Of a stretch of 11,307 bases of DNA, positions 1 through 7,346 are shown in pieces. The stretch is from the NCBI GenBank assembly GCA_026399445.1, contig JAPLRA010000024.1, positions 1-11,307 of the forward strand, in the 5' to 3' direction. Within the stretch, counting starts at the first letter, position 1. Every line of letters begins with the position of its first letter. The notes beneath the pieces are model-generated. The model was given only the letters and a program-made list of their open reading frames with translations, had not been told where the DNA came from and searched no databases. The DNA is from Sulfuritalea sp. GTDB taxonomy: Bacteria; Pseudomonadota; Gammaproteobacteria; Burkholderiales; Rhodocyclaceae. The translations under genes and the position numbers were made by a program.

Positions 1-1
1 C

Positions 2-274
2 GCTGCCAAGAAACCGGCCGCGAAGAAGCCCGCTGCGAAGAAGGCTGTTGCCAAGAAGGCGGCTGCTAAGAAGCCAGCTGCCAAGAAGGCTGCACCGAAG
101 AAGGCTGCTGCAAAGAAGCCTGCTGCCAAGAAGGCTGCACCGAAGAAGGCTGCTGCTAAGCCGGCCGCGAAGCCCGCTGCCGCTGCCGCACCTTCGACCG
201 CTGCTGCCCCCGGCATCAAGTCGTCGCTGAATCCTGCGGCAGCTTGGCCGTTTCCCACCGGTTCCCGTCCCTGA
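2..274 (+). CDS. Histone H1-like nucleoid protein, C-terminal part (5' end outside window)
   Basis: The open frame enters from the left edge and ends at TGA 272-274, giving 90 visible residues. About 60 are near-perfect AAKK/PAAKKA/APKKA repeats, a basic tail resembling eukaryotic histone H1 C-termini. The tail ends in an Ala/Pro stretch and the motif LNPAAAWPFPTGSRP, which I recall from H1-like proteins of betaproteobacteria. Such proteins bind DNA non-specifically through the Lys-rich tail and are thought to act in nucleoid compaction. No globular domain is visible, although one could lie upstream of the window. The DNA is internally repetitive (see the 45-bp repeat), so tail length probably varies between strains. 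The gene is followed by a strong terminator. An Arg/Leu-rich ORF in another frame here is a shadow of the repeat. Family assignment is firm; exact name and start are unknown. Confidence 0.85.
   Translation, partial: AAKKPAAKKPAAKKAVAKKAAAKKPAAKKAAPKKAAAKKPAAKKAAPKKAAAKPAAKPAAAAAPSTAAAPGIKSSLNPAAAWPFPTGSRP
77..156 (+). repeat. 45-bp tandem periodicity inside the H1-like tail
   Basis: An exact 35-nt match occurs at 77-111 and 122-156, an offset of 45 bp or 15 codons. It encodes the block AAKKAAPKKAAA. Shorter AAG-AAG-GCT units flank it on both sides. Identical synonymous codons in both copies point to a recent slippage or recombination duplication rather than selection on the protein alone. 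Confidence 0.8.
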
Positions 275-332
275 CGGTAGCATCGGCCTGCGCCTAGTCC
301 TGCGGGACTGAGCGCGGCGCTCAGTGGATAGC

Positions 333-368
333 AAGCGCGTGCTGTTAATTCAGCACGCGCTTTCTTTT
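333..368 (+). terminator. Strong Rho-independent terminator of the H1-like gene
   Basis: A perfect 12-bp stem has left arm 333-344 (AAGCGCGTGCTG), loop TTAATT (345-350) and right arm 351-362, followed by a T-rich run (TTTCTTTT, 361-368). It lies about 60 bp after the H1-like stop codon. The T run is only on the plus-strand side, so it serves the plus-strand gene. A second, smaller palindrome (308-324, CTGAGCGC-G-GCGCTCAG) sits just upstream and may add to RNA structure. Confidence 0.9.
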
Positions 369-373
369 ATGTT

Positions 374-479
374 CGAGCCCCTTGGGCGAGGACGGTATCC
401 CCCGGCGGGATATCGCCGGCGCGCGAAGCGCTATCCCCGGCGGGCAGAGCCCCGAGTCCCCTTGGGCGGGGACGGCATC
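374..479. repeat. GC-rich duplicated palindromic module between convergent genes
   Basis: Two near-identical ~26-nt elements, 374-399 and 453-479, differ by two substitutions and one inserted T. They flank two copies of TATCCCC(C)GGCGGG (396-409 and 432-444). The second long element contains a perfect GTCCCC-TTGGGC-GGGGAC hairpin (456-473). The first short element lies in TATCCC-CCGGC-GGGATA (396-412). The block fills the space between the H1-like terminator and the aminotransferase stop. It looks like a small REP-like intergenic repeat. It could also slow minus-strand transcription leaving the aminotransferase gene, although no T run follows on that strand. Confidence 0.6.
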
Positions 480-484
480 GCGGA

Positions 485-1597
485 CTATCTGGAATCCAGG
501 AACTTTGCCACTCGGGCGAGACCCTCTTCGATCTGGCTCCGGTCGATCGTGTAGGCAAAGCGCATGTGGTCTTGCGGTGCATTGCTGCCAAAGTCCAGCC
601 CCGGCGTTGCCGCCACACCAGCTTTTGTCAGTAGCTGTTCCGCAAGTTCGAAACTGTCTTCGGCGAGCGCCGCGCTATTCGCATACACGTAGAAAGCGCC
701 CTGCGGTTCGGCCGAAATTCCGAAGCCAAGGCTTCGCAAGCCCGGCAAAAGCAGGTCGCGCCGCAAGCAAAATTCACGGCGGCGTGATTCGAGAATGGTG
801 GTCGTTTCCGGGCCAAAGGCTGCCAGTGCCGCATGCTGGGCGACTGTCGACGGCGCGATATAGAGGTTCTGCGCTAGTTTTTCAATCTCGCGCACATAGC
901 GCTGCGGCGCAACCAGCCAACCCAGCCGCCATCCGGTCATGCCGAAGTACTTGGAGAAGCTGTTGATCACGAATATATCGTCGCTGATCGCCAGCGCGGA
1001 TGAGGCGTCGACGCCATACGTCAGTCCGTGATAGATCTCGTCGACAAGCAAGGTGCCGCCCCGCACGGTGACTGCGTTGGCCAGGGTTGCCATGGTGTCG
1101 GGGTCGATCAGGGTGCCGGTCGGATTGGCCGGCGAGGCGACCAGCAGGCCTCGCGTCATTGCAGTCCATGATCGGGTGAGTTGTTCCACCGTCGGCTGAT
1201 AGTTTGATCCCGCCGCCACCGGAAGCGAAACCGGAATGCCTTCGAGCAGGCGCACGAAATGGCGGTTGCAGGGATAGCCGGGGTCGGGCAGCACCCATTC
1301 GTCGCCGGGATTCACCAACATCCGCTCCGGCGAAATATTGAGTCCGTACCGCGTTTGGTAAAAGCCGCTGATTGCTTCACGTAGTTGGGGCAGGCCCAAC
1401 GCGGCCGTGTAATGCACGTGTCCACCGGAGAGGAAACGTTGGGCCGCGTCAAGAATGGGGTCGGCAGTCGCGAAGTCGGGCTCGCCCACCTCCAGATGAA
1501 TGATCGACCGGCCTTCGGATTCAAGTGCCTGCGCTCGAGCCATCAGTTCCATGACATGAAACGGAGCGATTTGCGCCATGCGCGCGGCAATGTTCAT
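485..1597 (-). CDS. Class I/II PLP-dependent aminotransferase with a missing internal segment
   Basis: This is a 370-residue fold-type I aminotransferase, a cytosolic enzyme that moves an amino group between an amino acid and a 2-oxo acid. The substrate cannot be named from sequence. Landmarks are EVGEPDF (36-42), HYTAALGLP (62-70), PDPGYP (104-109), SPANPTGT with Asn158, VDEIYHGLTY with Asp186 and Tyr189, SFSKYFGMTGWRLGW with the Schiff-base Lys216 and Arg224, and MRFAYT with the likely carboxylate-binding Arg346. The ATG at 1597 is chosen because GGAG lies 6 nt upstream; an ATG 11 codons earlier has no comparable site. Oddity: relatives carry roughly VVTAGASGALLLALAA between the 'ER-I/M' and 'LVNPGDEW' motifs, but here Met93 joins Leu94 directly. 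The lost stretch includes the PLP-phosphate-binding Gly-Ala-Ser, so the product is probably inactive or badly impaired unless the gap is a sequence error. Stop TAG is at 485-487. Confidence 0.88.
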   Translation of the reverse strand: MNIAARMAQIAPFHVMELMARAQALESEGRSIIHLEVGEPDFATADPILDAAQRFLSGGHVHYTAALGLPQLREAISGFYQTRYGLNISPERMLVNPGDEWVLPDPGYPCNRHFVRLLEGIPVSLPVAAGSNYQPTVEQLTRSWTAMTRGLLVASPANPTGTLIDPDTMATLANAVTVRGGTLLVDEIYHGLTYGVDASSALAISDDIFVINSFSKYFGMTGWRLGWLVAPQRYVREIEKLAQNLYIAPSTVAQHAALAAFGPETTTILESRRREFCLRRDLLLPGLRSLGFGISAEPQGAFYVYANSAALAEDSFELAEQLLTKAGVAATPGLDFGSNAPQDHMRFAYTIDRSQIEEGLARVAKFLDSR

Positions 1598-1615
1598 TCG
1601 ATTCTCCAAAAGCAG

Positions 1616-1646
1616 TCGGCCGCCTTGCATGACGCAGGGCGGCCGA
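1616..1646 (-). terminator. Hairpin terminator after pckG, in the aminotransferase leader
   Basis: A 13-bp stem with one G-T wobble pairs 1616-1628 with 1634-1646 around a 5-nt loop. On the minus strand it is followed by CTGCTTTTGG. The short T run (1611-1608) makes it a moderate intrinsic terminator for pckG, whose stop is 55 bp upstream. The T run directly abuts the GGAG ribosome-binding site of the aminotransferase, so terminator and translation start signal are packed together. Confidence 0.65.
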
Positions 1647-1673
1647 TTGTTCGATCTTTCGGCGTACTGTCAG
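1646..1673 (-). promoter_or_regulatory. Candidate sigma-70 promoter for the aminotransferase
   Basis: On the minus strand CTGACA (1673-1668, 5 of 6 to TTGACA) is followed after 16 bp by AACAAT (1651-1646, 4 of 6 to TATAAT). Transcription would start near 1639, inside the upstream arm of the pckG terminator hairpin. A transcript started here would carry only part of the stem and escape termination, whereas pckG readthrough would form it fully. The match is by eye only. Confidence 0.35.
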
Positions 1674-1701
1674 CGTCAGCGCGCTGCGTCCTTCGGAACC
1701 G

Positions 1702-3534
1702 TCAATCGACGAGTGCCAGTTCGAACAGTTCGCGCTTGAGGGTCAGCGAACGCGGCATCCGGCTCTTGAGCTTCTCGAACCATTCGGCATGCAGCTTGAG
1801 CTCTTCACGCCAGGCAGTGGTGTCCACCGCCGTCAGGTGTTCGAACTGCGCCTTGGTGACGTCCTCGCTGCCGCTCCAGTCAAGGTCTTCGAAGCGGGGC
1901 ATCCAGCCGAGAACAGTCTGCTTCGCATCAGACTCGCCGCTGCAGCGACCGACGATCCATTTCAGCACCCGCATGTTCTCGCCGAACCCGGGCCACAAGA
2001 ACTTGCCATCCGCATCCTGACGGAACCAGTTCACCGAAAAGATGCGCGGCGCGTGCTCGATCTGATGTCCGATGCGCAGCCAGTGGTTGAAATAGTCACC
2101 CATGTGGTAACCGCAGAACGGCAACATGGCAAACGGATCGCGGCGCACAATGCCCTGCGCACCTGCGGCGGCGGCGGTGGTTTCCGAGCCGAGCGTGGCG
2201 GCCATATAAACGCCATAGTTCCAGTTGAAGGCTTCGAACACCAGCGGCACGGTAGTAGACCGGCGGCCGCCGAAAACAAATGCCGAGATCGGCACGCCTG
2301 CAGGGTTGTCCCAATCCGGATCGATCACGGGGCACTGGCTGGCTGGCGCAGCAAAGCGTGAATTCGGGTGGGCCGCCTTGCGTCCGGTTTCCTTGCCGAT
2401 CGCCGGTGTCCAGTCCTGGCCCTGCCAGTCGATGCAATGCGCAGGCGGCACCTTGCTCATGCCTTCCCACCAGACATCGCCGTCATCGGTCAGGGCGACG
2501 TTGGTGAAAATGATGTTCTCCTTCAAGGTCTCCATCGCATTGAAGTTGGTCTTGTCGCTGGTGCCGGGAGCGACACCGAAAAATCCGGCTTCGGGATTGA
2601 TCGCGTACAGGCGCCCATCCTTGCCCGGCTTGATCCAGGCGATGTCATCGCCGACCGTGGTCACCTTCCAGCCGCCGAGGCTTTCCGGAGGAATCAGCAT
2701 GGCGAGGTTGGTCTTGCCGCAGGCCGAGGGAAAGGCCGCGGCGATATAGGTCTTCTCGCCCTCAGGGGATTGAATGCCAAGAATCAGCATGTGTTCGGCC
2801 AGCCAGCCTTCGTCGCGGGCCATGGTCGAGGCGATGCGCAGGGCGAAACATTTCTTGCCCAGCAGCGCATTGCCGCCGTAGCCCGAACCGAATGACCAGA
2901 TCTCGCGCGTCAGCGGGAAATGGCAGATGTACTTGGTTTTGTTGCACGGCCATTTGACATCCGCCTGACCGGATTCGAGCGGGTGGCCAACGCTGTGCAG
3001 GCAGGGCACAAAAATGCCGTCGCTGCCGAGCTGATCCAGCACCGCACGTCCCATGCGGGCCATGATGCGCATGCTGACCACCACGTAAGGGCTGTCTGAA
3101 AGCTCGACGCCGATGTGGGCAATCGGCGAGCCAATGGGGCCCATCGAGAACGGAACCACGTACATGGTGCGCCCGCGCATGCAACCCTTGAACAATCCGC
3201 GCAAGGTTTCCTTCATCTTGTCCGGATGCTCCCAATTGTTGTTGGGGCCGGCATCTTCCGGATCCGAGGTGCAGACGTAGGTGCGGTCCTCGACGCGGGC
3301 AACGTCCGATGGGTCGGACAGGGCCAGATAGGAGTTCTTGCGCTTCGCGGGATTGAGCTTGATCATGCTGCCGGCCGCAACCATCTGGGCGAAGAGTCGA
3401 TCGGCTTCTTCCGGTGAGCCATCGCACCAAACGATTTCGTCCGGCTCGGTGAGCGCCGCGACTTCGGCCACCCATGCGCTCAATCGGGCGTGTTTGACAT
3501 AAGCAGGGGTCGGGAACTGTTTGGGCTGGTTCAT
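1702..3534 (-). CDS. pckG: Phosphoenolpyruvate carboxykinase (GTP)
   Basis: This 610-residue enzyme, usual length for the GTP class, catalyses oxaloacetate + GTP to PEP + CO2 + GDP, the committed step of gluconeogenesis from TCA-cycle intermediates. It is cytosolic and Mn/Mg-dependent. Diagnostic motifs, numbered from the chosen start, are YGGNALLGKK (219-228), the P-loop FPSACGKTN with the hyper-reactive Cys272 typical of the GTP class and Lys274, the kinase-2 motif GDDIAW (295-300), and FGGRRS (421-426) with the active-site Arg. The ATG at 3534 is preferred: GGAG lies 11 nt upstream, a rather long spacing. A GTG 12 codons earlier (3570) would add a non-homologous leader. The gene diverges from maeB across 350 bp and is followed by a hairpin terminator. 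Nothing is missing from the catalytic core. Confidence 0.97.
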   Translation of the reverse strand: MNQPKQFPTPAYVKHARLSAWVAEVAALTEPDEIVWCDGSPEEADRLFAQMVAAGSMIKLNPAKRKNSYLALSDPSDVARVEDRTYVCTSDPEDAGPNNNWEHPDKMKETLRGLFKGCMRGRTMYVVPFSMGPIGSPIAHIGVELSDSPYVVVSMRIMARMGRAVLDQLGSDGIFVPCLHSVGHPLESGQADVKWPCNKTKYICHFPLTREIWSFGSGYGGNALLGKKCFALRIASTMARDEGWLAEHMLILGIQSPEGEKTYIAAAFPSACGKTNLAMLIPPESLGGWKVTTVGDDIAWIKPGKDGRLYAINPEAGFFGVAPGTSDKTNFNAMETLKENIIFTNVALTDDGDVWWEGMSKVPPAHCIDWQGQDWTPAIGKETGRKAAHPNSRFAAPASQCPVIDPDWDNPAGVPISAFVFGGRRSTTVPLVFEAFNWNYGVYMAATLGSETTAAAAGAQGIVRRDPFAMLPFCGYHMGDYFNHWLRIGHQIEHAPRIFSVNWFRQDADGKFLWPGFGENMRVLKWIVGRCSGESDAKQTVLGWMPRFEDLDWSGSEDVTKAQFEHLTAVDTTAWREELKLHAEWFEKLKSRMPRSLTLKRELFELALVD

Positions 3535-3884
3535 GACGCGATAATCTCCACTCTGATTTTGAATTCGCACCGGTCAGCCGGCGATCCGGGGGGCGGGATC
3601 GGCACAGCTTTCGGCAGTCTGCGGCGGGGACGGGATGGCCCGGGTCGCGGAGCTAAATGAGCTGGCAATTATCCCACAATCAACTGCTGCACGCGCCGCC
3701 TTGCGCTGAAGCCGCGACGCGGATACAAGCGGCTGGGCGTCCGGAAGCGGCCCGACCGCGACACACACGTTGAATTGCGCCGGGGAATGGCCGGTTTGCC
3801 GCAAAGTTCCCAAAGGGACGCAACGCGCTGGAGCTGGCGGCACGGCGATACAATTGAGGCAAATGCAAAAAGGAGAAGTTTTTC
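3535..3884. promoter_or_regulatory. 350-bp divergent regulatory region between pckG and maeB
   Basis: No convincing gene lies here; the ORFs crossing it have no recognisable sequence. On the pckG side the AT-rich patch 3655-3683 carries minus-strand TTGATT (3683-3678) and GATAAT (3673-3668), which resemble promoter elements but are not well spaced as one pair. A start there would give pckG a leader of over 100 nt. GC-rich partial inverted repeats (3577-3604) lie in that leader. On the maeB side see the separate promoter entry. The two outward genes encode gluconeogenic enzymes, so shared control from this region is plausible, but I see no clear operator for a known regulator. Confidence 0.5.
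3828..3876 (+). promoter_or_regulatory. Candidate maeB promoter and strong ribosome-binding site
   Basis: A good -10-like TACAAT (3849-3854) is preceded by only a weak -35 candidate, CTGGAG (3828-3833, 15-bp spacer). A start near 3861 would give a leader of about 25 nt. AGGAGA (3871-3876) is 8 nt before the maeB ATG and is the strongest Shine-Dalgarno in this half of the window. It fixes the maeB start. A weak -35 suggests that an activator may be needed. Confidence 0.4.
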
Positions 3885-6167
3885 ATGGATGAACGTATTC
3901 GCGCTGCGGCACTGGAGTATCACCGCAGCCCCAAGCCCGGCAAGATCGCTGTTACCCCGACCAAGGCCCTGACCAATCAGGCTGACTTGTCGCTCGCTTA
4001 TTCGCCAGGCGTCGCCGCGGCTTGCGACGAAATCGTGCGCGATCCTTCCACTGCGGCCCTGTACACCTCTCGCGCCAACCTCGTGGCGGTCATCACCAAT
4101 GGCACCGCGGTACTCGGTCTGGGCAACATCGGACCGTTGGCCGGCAAGCCGGTGATGGAAGGCAAGGGTGTGCTGTTCAAGAAGTTCGCCGGCATCGACG
4201 TATTCGATATCGAAGTCGCCGAGAACGACCCCGACAAGCTGGTCGACATCATTGCCTCTCTGGAGCCGACTTTTGGCGGCATCAATCTGGAAGACATCAA
4301 GGCGCCCGAGTGCTTCTATGTCGAAGCCCGGCTGCGCGAGCGGATGAAGATCCCGGTTTTCCACGACGACCAGCACGGCACGGCGATCATTGCCAGTGCC
4401 GCGGTGCTGAACGGCATGCGCGTGGTCGGCAAGGACATCGGCAAGGTCAAGCTGGTCTGCTCCGGCGCCGGTGCGGCGGCGATAGCCTGTCTCGATTTGT
4501 TGGTGAGCCTCGGGCTAGATCCGAAGAATGTTTTTGCGGTCGACAGCAAGGGCGTGATCCACACCGGACGCGAGGGCCTTGACCCGTCCAAGGCGCGCTA
4601 TGCGCAGGCGACGGACGCTCGTTCCCTGGCGGATGTGATGGTCGGTGCCGACATATTCCTTGGCTTGTCTACGGCGGGTGTGCTGAAGCCTGAGATGGTC
4701 AAGACCATGGCGAAAGATCCGCTGATTCTCGCCATGGCCAATCCCGAGCCTGAAATTCGTCCCGAAGATGCCAAGGCGGTGCGCCCCGACGCCATCATCG
4801 GCACCGGTCGCTCGGACTATCCGAATCAGGTCAACAATGTCCTGTGCTTCCCCTTCATGTTCAGAGGTGCGCTGGACGTCGGCGCGACGACGATCAACGA
4901 GGCGATGAAAGTGGCTGCCGTGAGGGCAATTGCGGAACTGGCGCATGCCGAGCAGTCGGAAGTGGTGACGGCTGCCTACGGCACGGAGGATCTTTCCTTC
5001 GGCCCCGAATACCTGATTCCGAAACCCTTCGATCCCCGACTCATCATCATGGTCGCCCCGGCGGTAGCTCAGGCGGCAATGGACTCCGGCGTCGCCACGC
5101 GGCCCATCATTGACATGGACGCGTATGTCGCGCAACTGAACGACTTCGTTTACTCGACGGGTCTGTTGATGCGCCCGGTGTTCGCCGCGGCCAAGAAGAA
5201 TCCGGCGCGCGTGGTTTTCTGCGAAGGCGAGGACGAGCGCGTTTTGCGTGCCGTGCAAACCGTATGCGACGAAAGTCTGGCAAGACCGATCCTGATCGGT
5301 CGCCCCGATGTGGTGGGAAAGAGCATCGAGCGTTACGGACTGCGGATTCGCCCTGGAGAGCATTTCGAACTGGTCAGCCCGGATTCCGATCCCCGTTACA
5401 AGGAGCTCTGGCAGGATTACCACGGCATGATGTCGCGCAAGGGTGTCAGCGTCGAATACGCCAAGCGCGAGATGAGGCGGCGCACCACGCTGATCGGCGC
5501 CATGCTGGTAAAGCACAACTATGCCGATGCGATGCTGTGCGGCACTTTTGGCAAGCATTCCCTGCATCTGCGCTACATCGAAACCGTGATCGGCCTGAAG
5601 GCGGGGATCAAGAATTTTTACGCCATGAACATGCTGATCCTGCCGCGGCGCACGCTGTTCATCGGCGATACCTACGTCAATTACGACCCGACGGCCGAAC
5701 AACTTGCGGAGATGACCCTGCTCGCCGCGGACGAAGTTGCTCGCTTCGGTCTGGCGCCCAAGGTGGCACTGCTGTCGCATTCGAGTTTCGGCACCGAGGA
5801 CACGCCGACGGCGATCAAGATGCGTCGCGCGCTGGAGATCCTGCGCACGATCGCACCACATCTGGAAGTGGATGGCGAGATGCACGGCGACGCCGCGCTT
5901 TCGGAGGATATCCGGCATCAGGTGTTTCCCGACTCGACGCTCAAGGGCCAGGCCAACCTGCTCATCATGCCGACGCTGGATGCCGCCAATATCTCCTTCA
6001 ACCTGATCAAGACCTCGGCGGGCGACGGACTGACGGTCGGCCCGCTGCTGCTCGGCGCGGCGCGTCCGGTGCATATTCTGACGCCTACGGCTACCGTCAG
6101 GCGCATCGTCAACGTTACCGCTTTGCTCTCGGTCGAGGCGCAACAGCACGCCAGGAGCGGTACGTGA
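3885..6167 (+). CDS. maeB: NADP-dependent malic enzyme fused to a phosphotransacetylase-like domain
   Basis: The 760-residue protein has the usual length and order of MaeB. The malic N-terminal domain (about 15-150) has LAYSPGVA with Tyr39, the MEGKG Lys94 and EDIKAPEC with Asp137. FHDDQHGTA (159-167) leads into the NAD(P)-binding domain (about 165-400) with the Rossmann GAGAAA (194-199), NPEPE (286-290) and SDYPNQVNN (310-318). A Pta-like C-terminal domain fills about 428-758. It oxidatively decarboxylates malate to pyruvate + CO2, making NADPH in the cytosol. In studied members the Pta-like part lacks transacetylase activity and mediates acetyl-CoA inhibition; I infer the same here. AGGAGA 8 nt upstream sets the start. 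It diverges from pckG and runs directly into the patatin gene with a 7-bp gap, so the two are probably co-transcribed. Confidence 0.97.
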   Translation: MDERIRAAALEYHRSPKPGKIAVTPTKALTNQADLSLAYSPGVAAACDEIVRDPSTAALYTSRANLVAVITNGTAVLGLGNIGPLAGKPVMEGKGVLFKKFAGIDVFDIEVAENDPDKLVDIIASLEPTFGGINLEDIKAPECFYVEARLRERMKIPVFHDDQHGTAIIASAAVLNGMRVVGKDIGKVKLVCSGAGAAAIACLDLLVSLGLDPKNVFAVDSKGVIHTGREGLDPSKARYAQATDARSLADVMVGADIFLGLSTAGVLKPEMVKTMAKDPLILAMANPEPEIRPEDAKAVRPDAIIGTGRSDYPNQVNNVLCFPFMFRGALDVGATTINEAMKVAAVRAIAELAHAEQSEVVTAAYGTEDLSFGPEYLIPKPFDPRLIIMVAPAVAQAAMDSGVATRPIIDMDAYVAQLNDFVYSTGLLMRPVFAAAKKNPARVVFCEGEDERVLRAVQTVCDESLARPILIGRPDVVGKSIERYGLRIRPGEHFELVSPDSDPRYKELWQDYHGMMSRKGVSVEYAKREMRRRTTLIGAMLVKHNYADAMLCGTFGKHSLHLRYIETVIGLKAGIKNFYAMNMLILPRRTLFIGDTYVNYDPTAEQLAEMTLLAADEVARFGLAPKVALLSHSSFGTEDTPTAIKMRRALEILRTIAPHLEVDGEMHGDAALSEDIRHQVFPDSTLKGQANLLIMPTLDAANISFNLIKTSAGDGLTVGPLLLGAARPVHILTPTATVRRIVNVTALLSVEAQQHARSGT

Positions 6168-6174
6168 TCATCCC

Positions 6175-7311
6175 ATGACGGAGCCCCGTACTGCGCTGAT
6201 CCTGACCGGCGGTGGAGCCCGCGCCGGCTATCAGGCCGGGGTACTGAAGGCGATTCGCGAGATGCTGCCGGAACCGCGACGCAATCCGTTTCCGATCTTG
6301 TGCGGTACCTCGGCCGGTGCGATCAACGCCGCGTCGATGGCGGTGTGGGCCGAGGATTTTGGCGCGGGCGTGGACAATTTGTTGAACGTCTGGGAGAACT
6401 TCAACGCTCATCAGGTCTATCGCGCCGATCCGATGAGCATGGGCGCCTCCGGCGTGCGCTGGGTGTCCACCCTGGCGGTCGGCTGGCTGACCAGACATTC
6501 TCCGCGCTCGCTGCTCGACAACTCGCCGTTGCGCCGTTTGTTGAGCGACGGCCTCGACTTCAGTCGCATCGCAAAGGCCATCGAAAACCGGGCCCTGCAC
6601 TCGGTCAGCATCACCTGCTCCGGCTACTCGTCGGGGCAGAGCGTCAGCTTTTATCAGGGGCGGACAGACATCGAAGCCTGGCGGCGCAGCCAGCGGGTAG
6701 GGGCGCCGACCGAGATTTCTCTCGACCATCTGATGGCCTCAAGCGCGATCCCCTTCATCTTTCCGGCAGTGCATATCAATAGGGAATGGTTCGGCGATGG
6801 CTCGATGCGCCAGGTCGCGCCGGTCTCCCCGGCGATTCATCTCGGCGCGGACAAGATATTGGTGATCGGCGCCGGCCGCATGGCCGACGAGAATGCCCGG
6901 CCGCGTGCCGAGATTTATCCTTCGCTGGCGCAAATCGCCGGTCATGCACTGTCCAGCATCTTTCTCGACAGCATGTCGGTCGATCTGGAACGGATGAGCC
7001 GCATCAACAACACGCTCTCGCTGATTCCCGAGAACATCCGTCGTGAGCGAGGCATGAGCCTGCGCCCGATAGAAGTGCTGACCATTGCGCCCTCGCAGCG
7101 TCTCGACCATCTCGCCGCGCGCCACGCCAAGGCTTTGCCATGGGCCGTGCGCACCATGCTGCGAACCTTTGGCGCGATGAATCGAAACGGCGGTGCGCTG
7201 ACCAGCTATCTGCTGTTCGAGCGGCCCTACACCAAGGCCTTGATCGATCTGGGTTACGCGGATACGCTGGAGCGCCGGGATGAAGTGCGTCGCTTTCTTG
7301 ACTTGAGTTAA
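6175..7311 (+). CDS. Patatin-like phospholipase family protein
   Basis: This 378-residue patatin-fold acyl hydrolase is expected to cleave acyl chains from phospholipids or similar esters by a Ser-Asp dyad. The oxyanion-hole motif TGGGARAGYQ (11-20) lies at the extreme N-terminus. The nucleophile elbow is GTSAG (44-48, Ser46) and the Asp is in FGDGS (Asp208), so the catalytic set is complete. No signal peptide or clear membrane segment is seen; the protein is probably cytoplasmic or peripheral. The start at 6175 is forced by the N-terminal glycine motif. It lacks a close Shine-Dalgarno: the nearest AGGAG (6153-6157) is 17 nt away, inside the end of maeB. Translation is therefore probably coupled to maeB, whose stop is 7 bp upstream. 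The substrate is unknown, and a functional link to malic enzyme is not evident. Confidence 0.92.
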   Translation: MTEPRTALILTGGGARAGYQAGVLKAIREMLPEPRRNPFPILCGTSAGAINAASMAVWAEDFGAGVDNLLNVWENFNAHQVYRADPMSMGASGVRWVSTLAVGWLTRHSPRSLLDNSPLRRLLSDGLDFSRIAKAIENRALHSVSITCSGYSSGQSVSFYQGRTDIEAWRRSQRVGAPTEISLDHLMASSAIPFIFPAVHINREWFGDGSMRQVAPVSPAIHLGADKILVIGAGRMADENARPRAEIYPSLAQIAGHALSSIFLDSMSVDLERMSRINNTLSLIPENIRRERGMSLRPIEVLTIAPSQRLDHLAARHAKALPWAVRTMLRTFGAMNRNGGALTSYLLFERPYTKALIDLGYADTLERRDEVRRFLDLS

Positions 7312-7346
7312 TGTTTTTGTTGAGGCCTGATGTTCAACCCCTTTAT

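Noticed and set aside
48..230. Arg/Leu/Pro-rich ORF at the left edge
   Set aside because: It is a frame-shifted reading of the AAG/GCT repeats of the H1-like gene.
374..479. Possible CRISPR array
   Set aside because: There are only two imperfect long copies with unequal internal structure, no regular spacers and no cas genes in the window.
324..966. Two plus-strand ORFs starting in the terminator region and overlapping the aminotransferase
   Set aside because: They start in the terminator and repeat module, run antisense to a clear aminotransferase, and show no motif or ribosome-binding site.
3535..3570. GTG start for pckG at 3570
   Set aside because: It adds 12 residues with no family resemblance and would place the GGAG inside the coding sequence; the ATG at 3534 fits the family length better.
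3574..4376. Minus-strand ORFs crossing the pckG-maeB intergenic region
   Set aside because: They run into maeB antisense or lack any ribosome-binding site and recognisable sequence; the region is better explained as regulatory.
4515..6149. 544-codon minus-strand ORF opposite maeB
   Set aside because: It mirrors the maeB codons in a GC-rich gene, is Arg/His/Gln-rich with no known motif, and maeB is intact over the same span.
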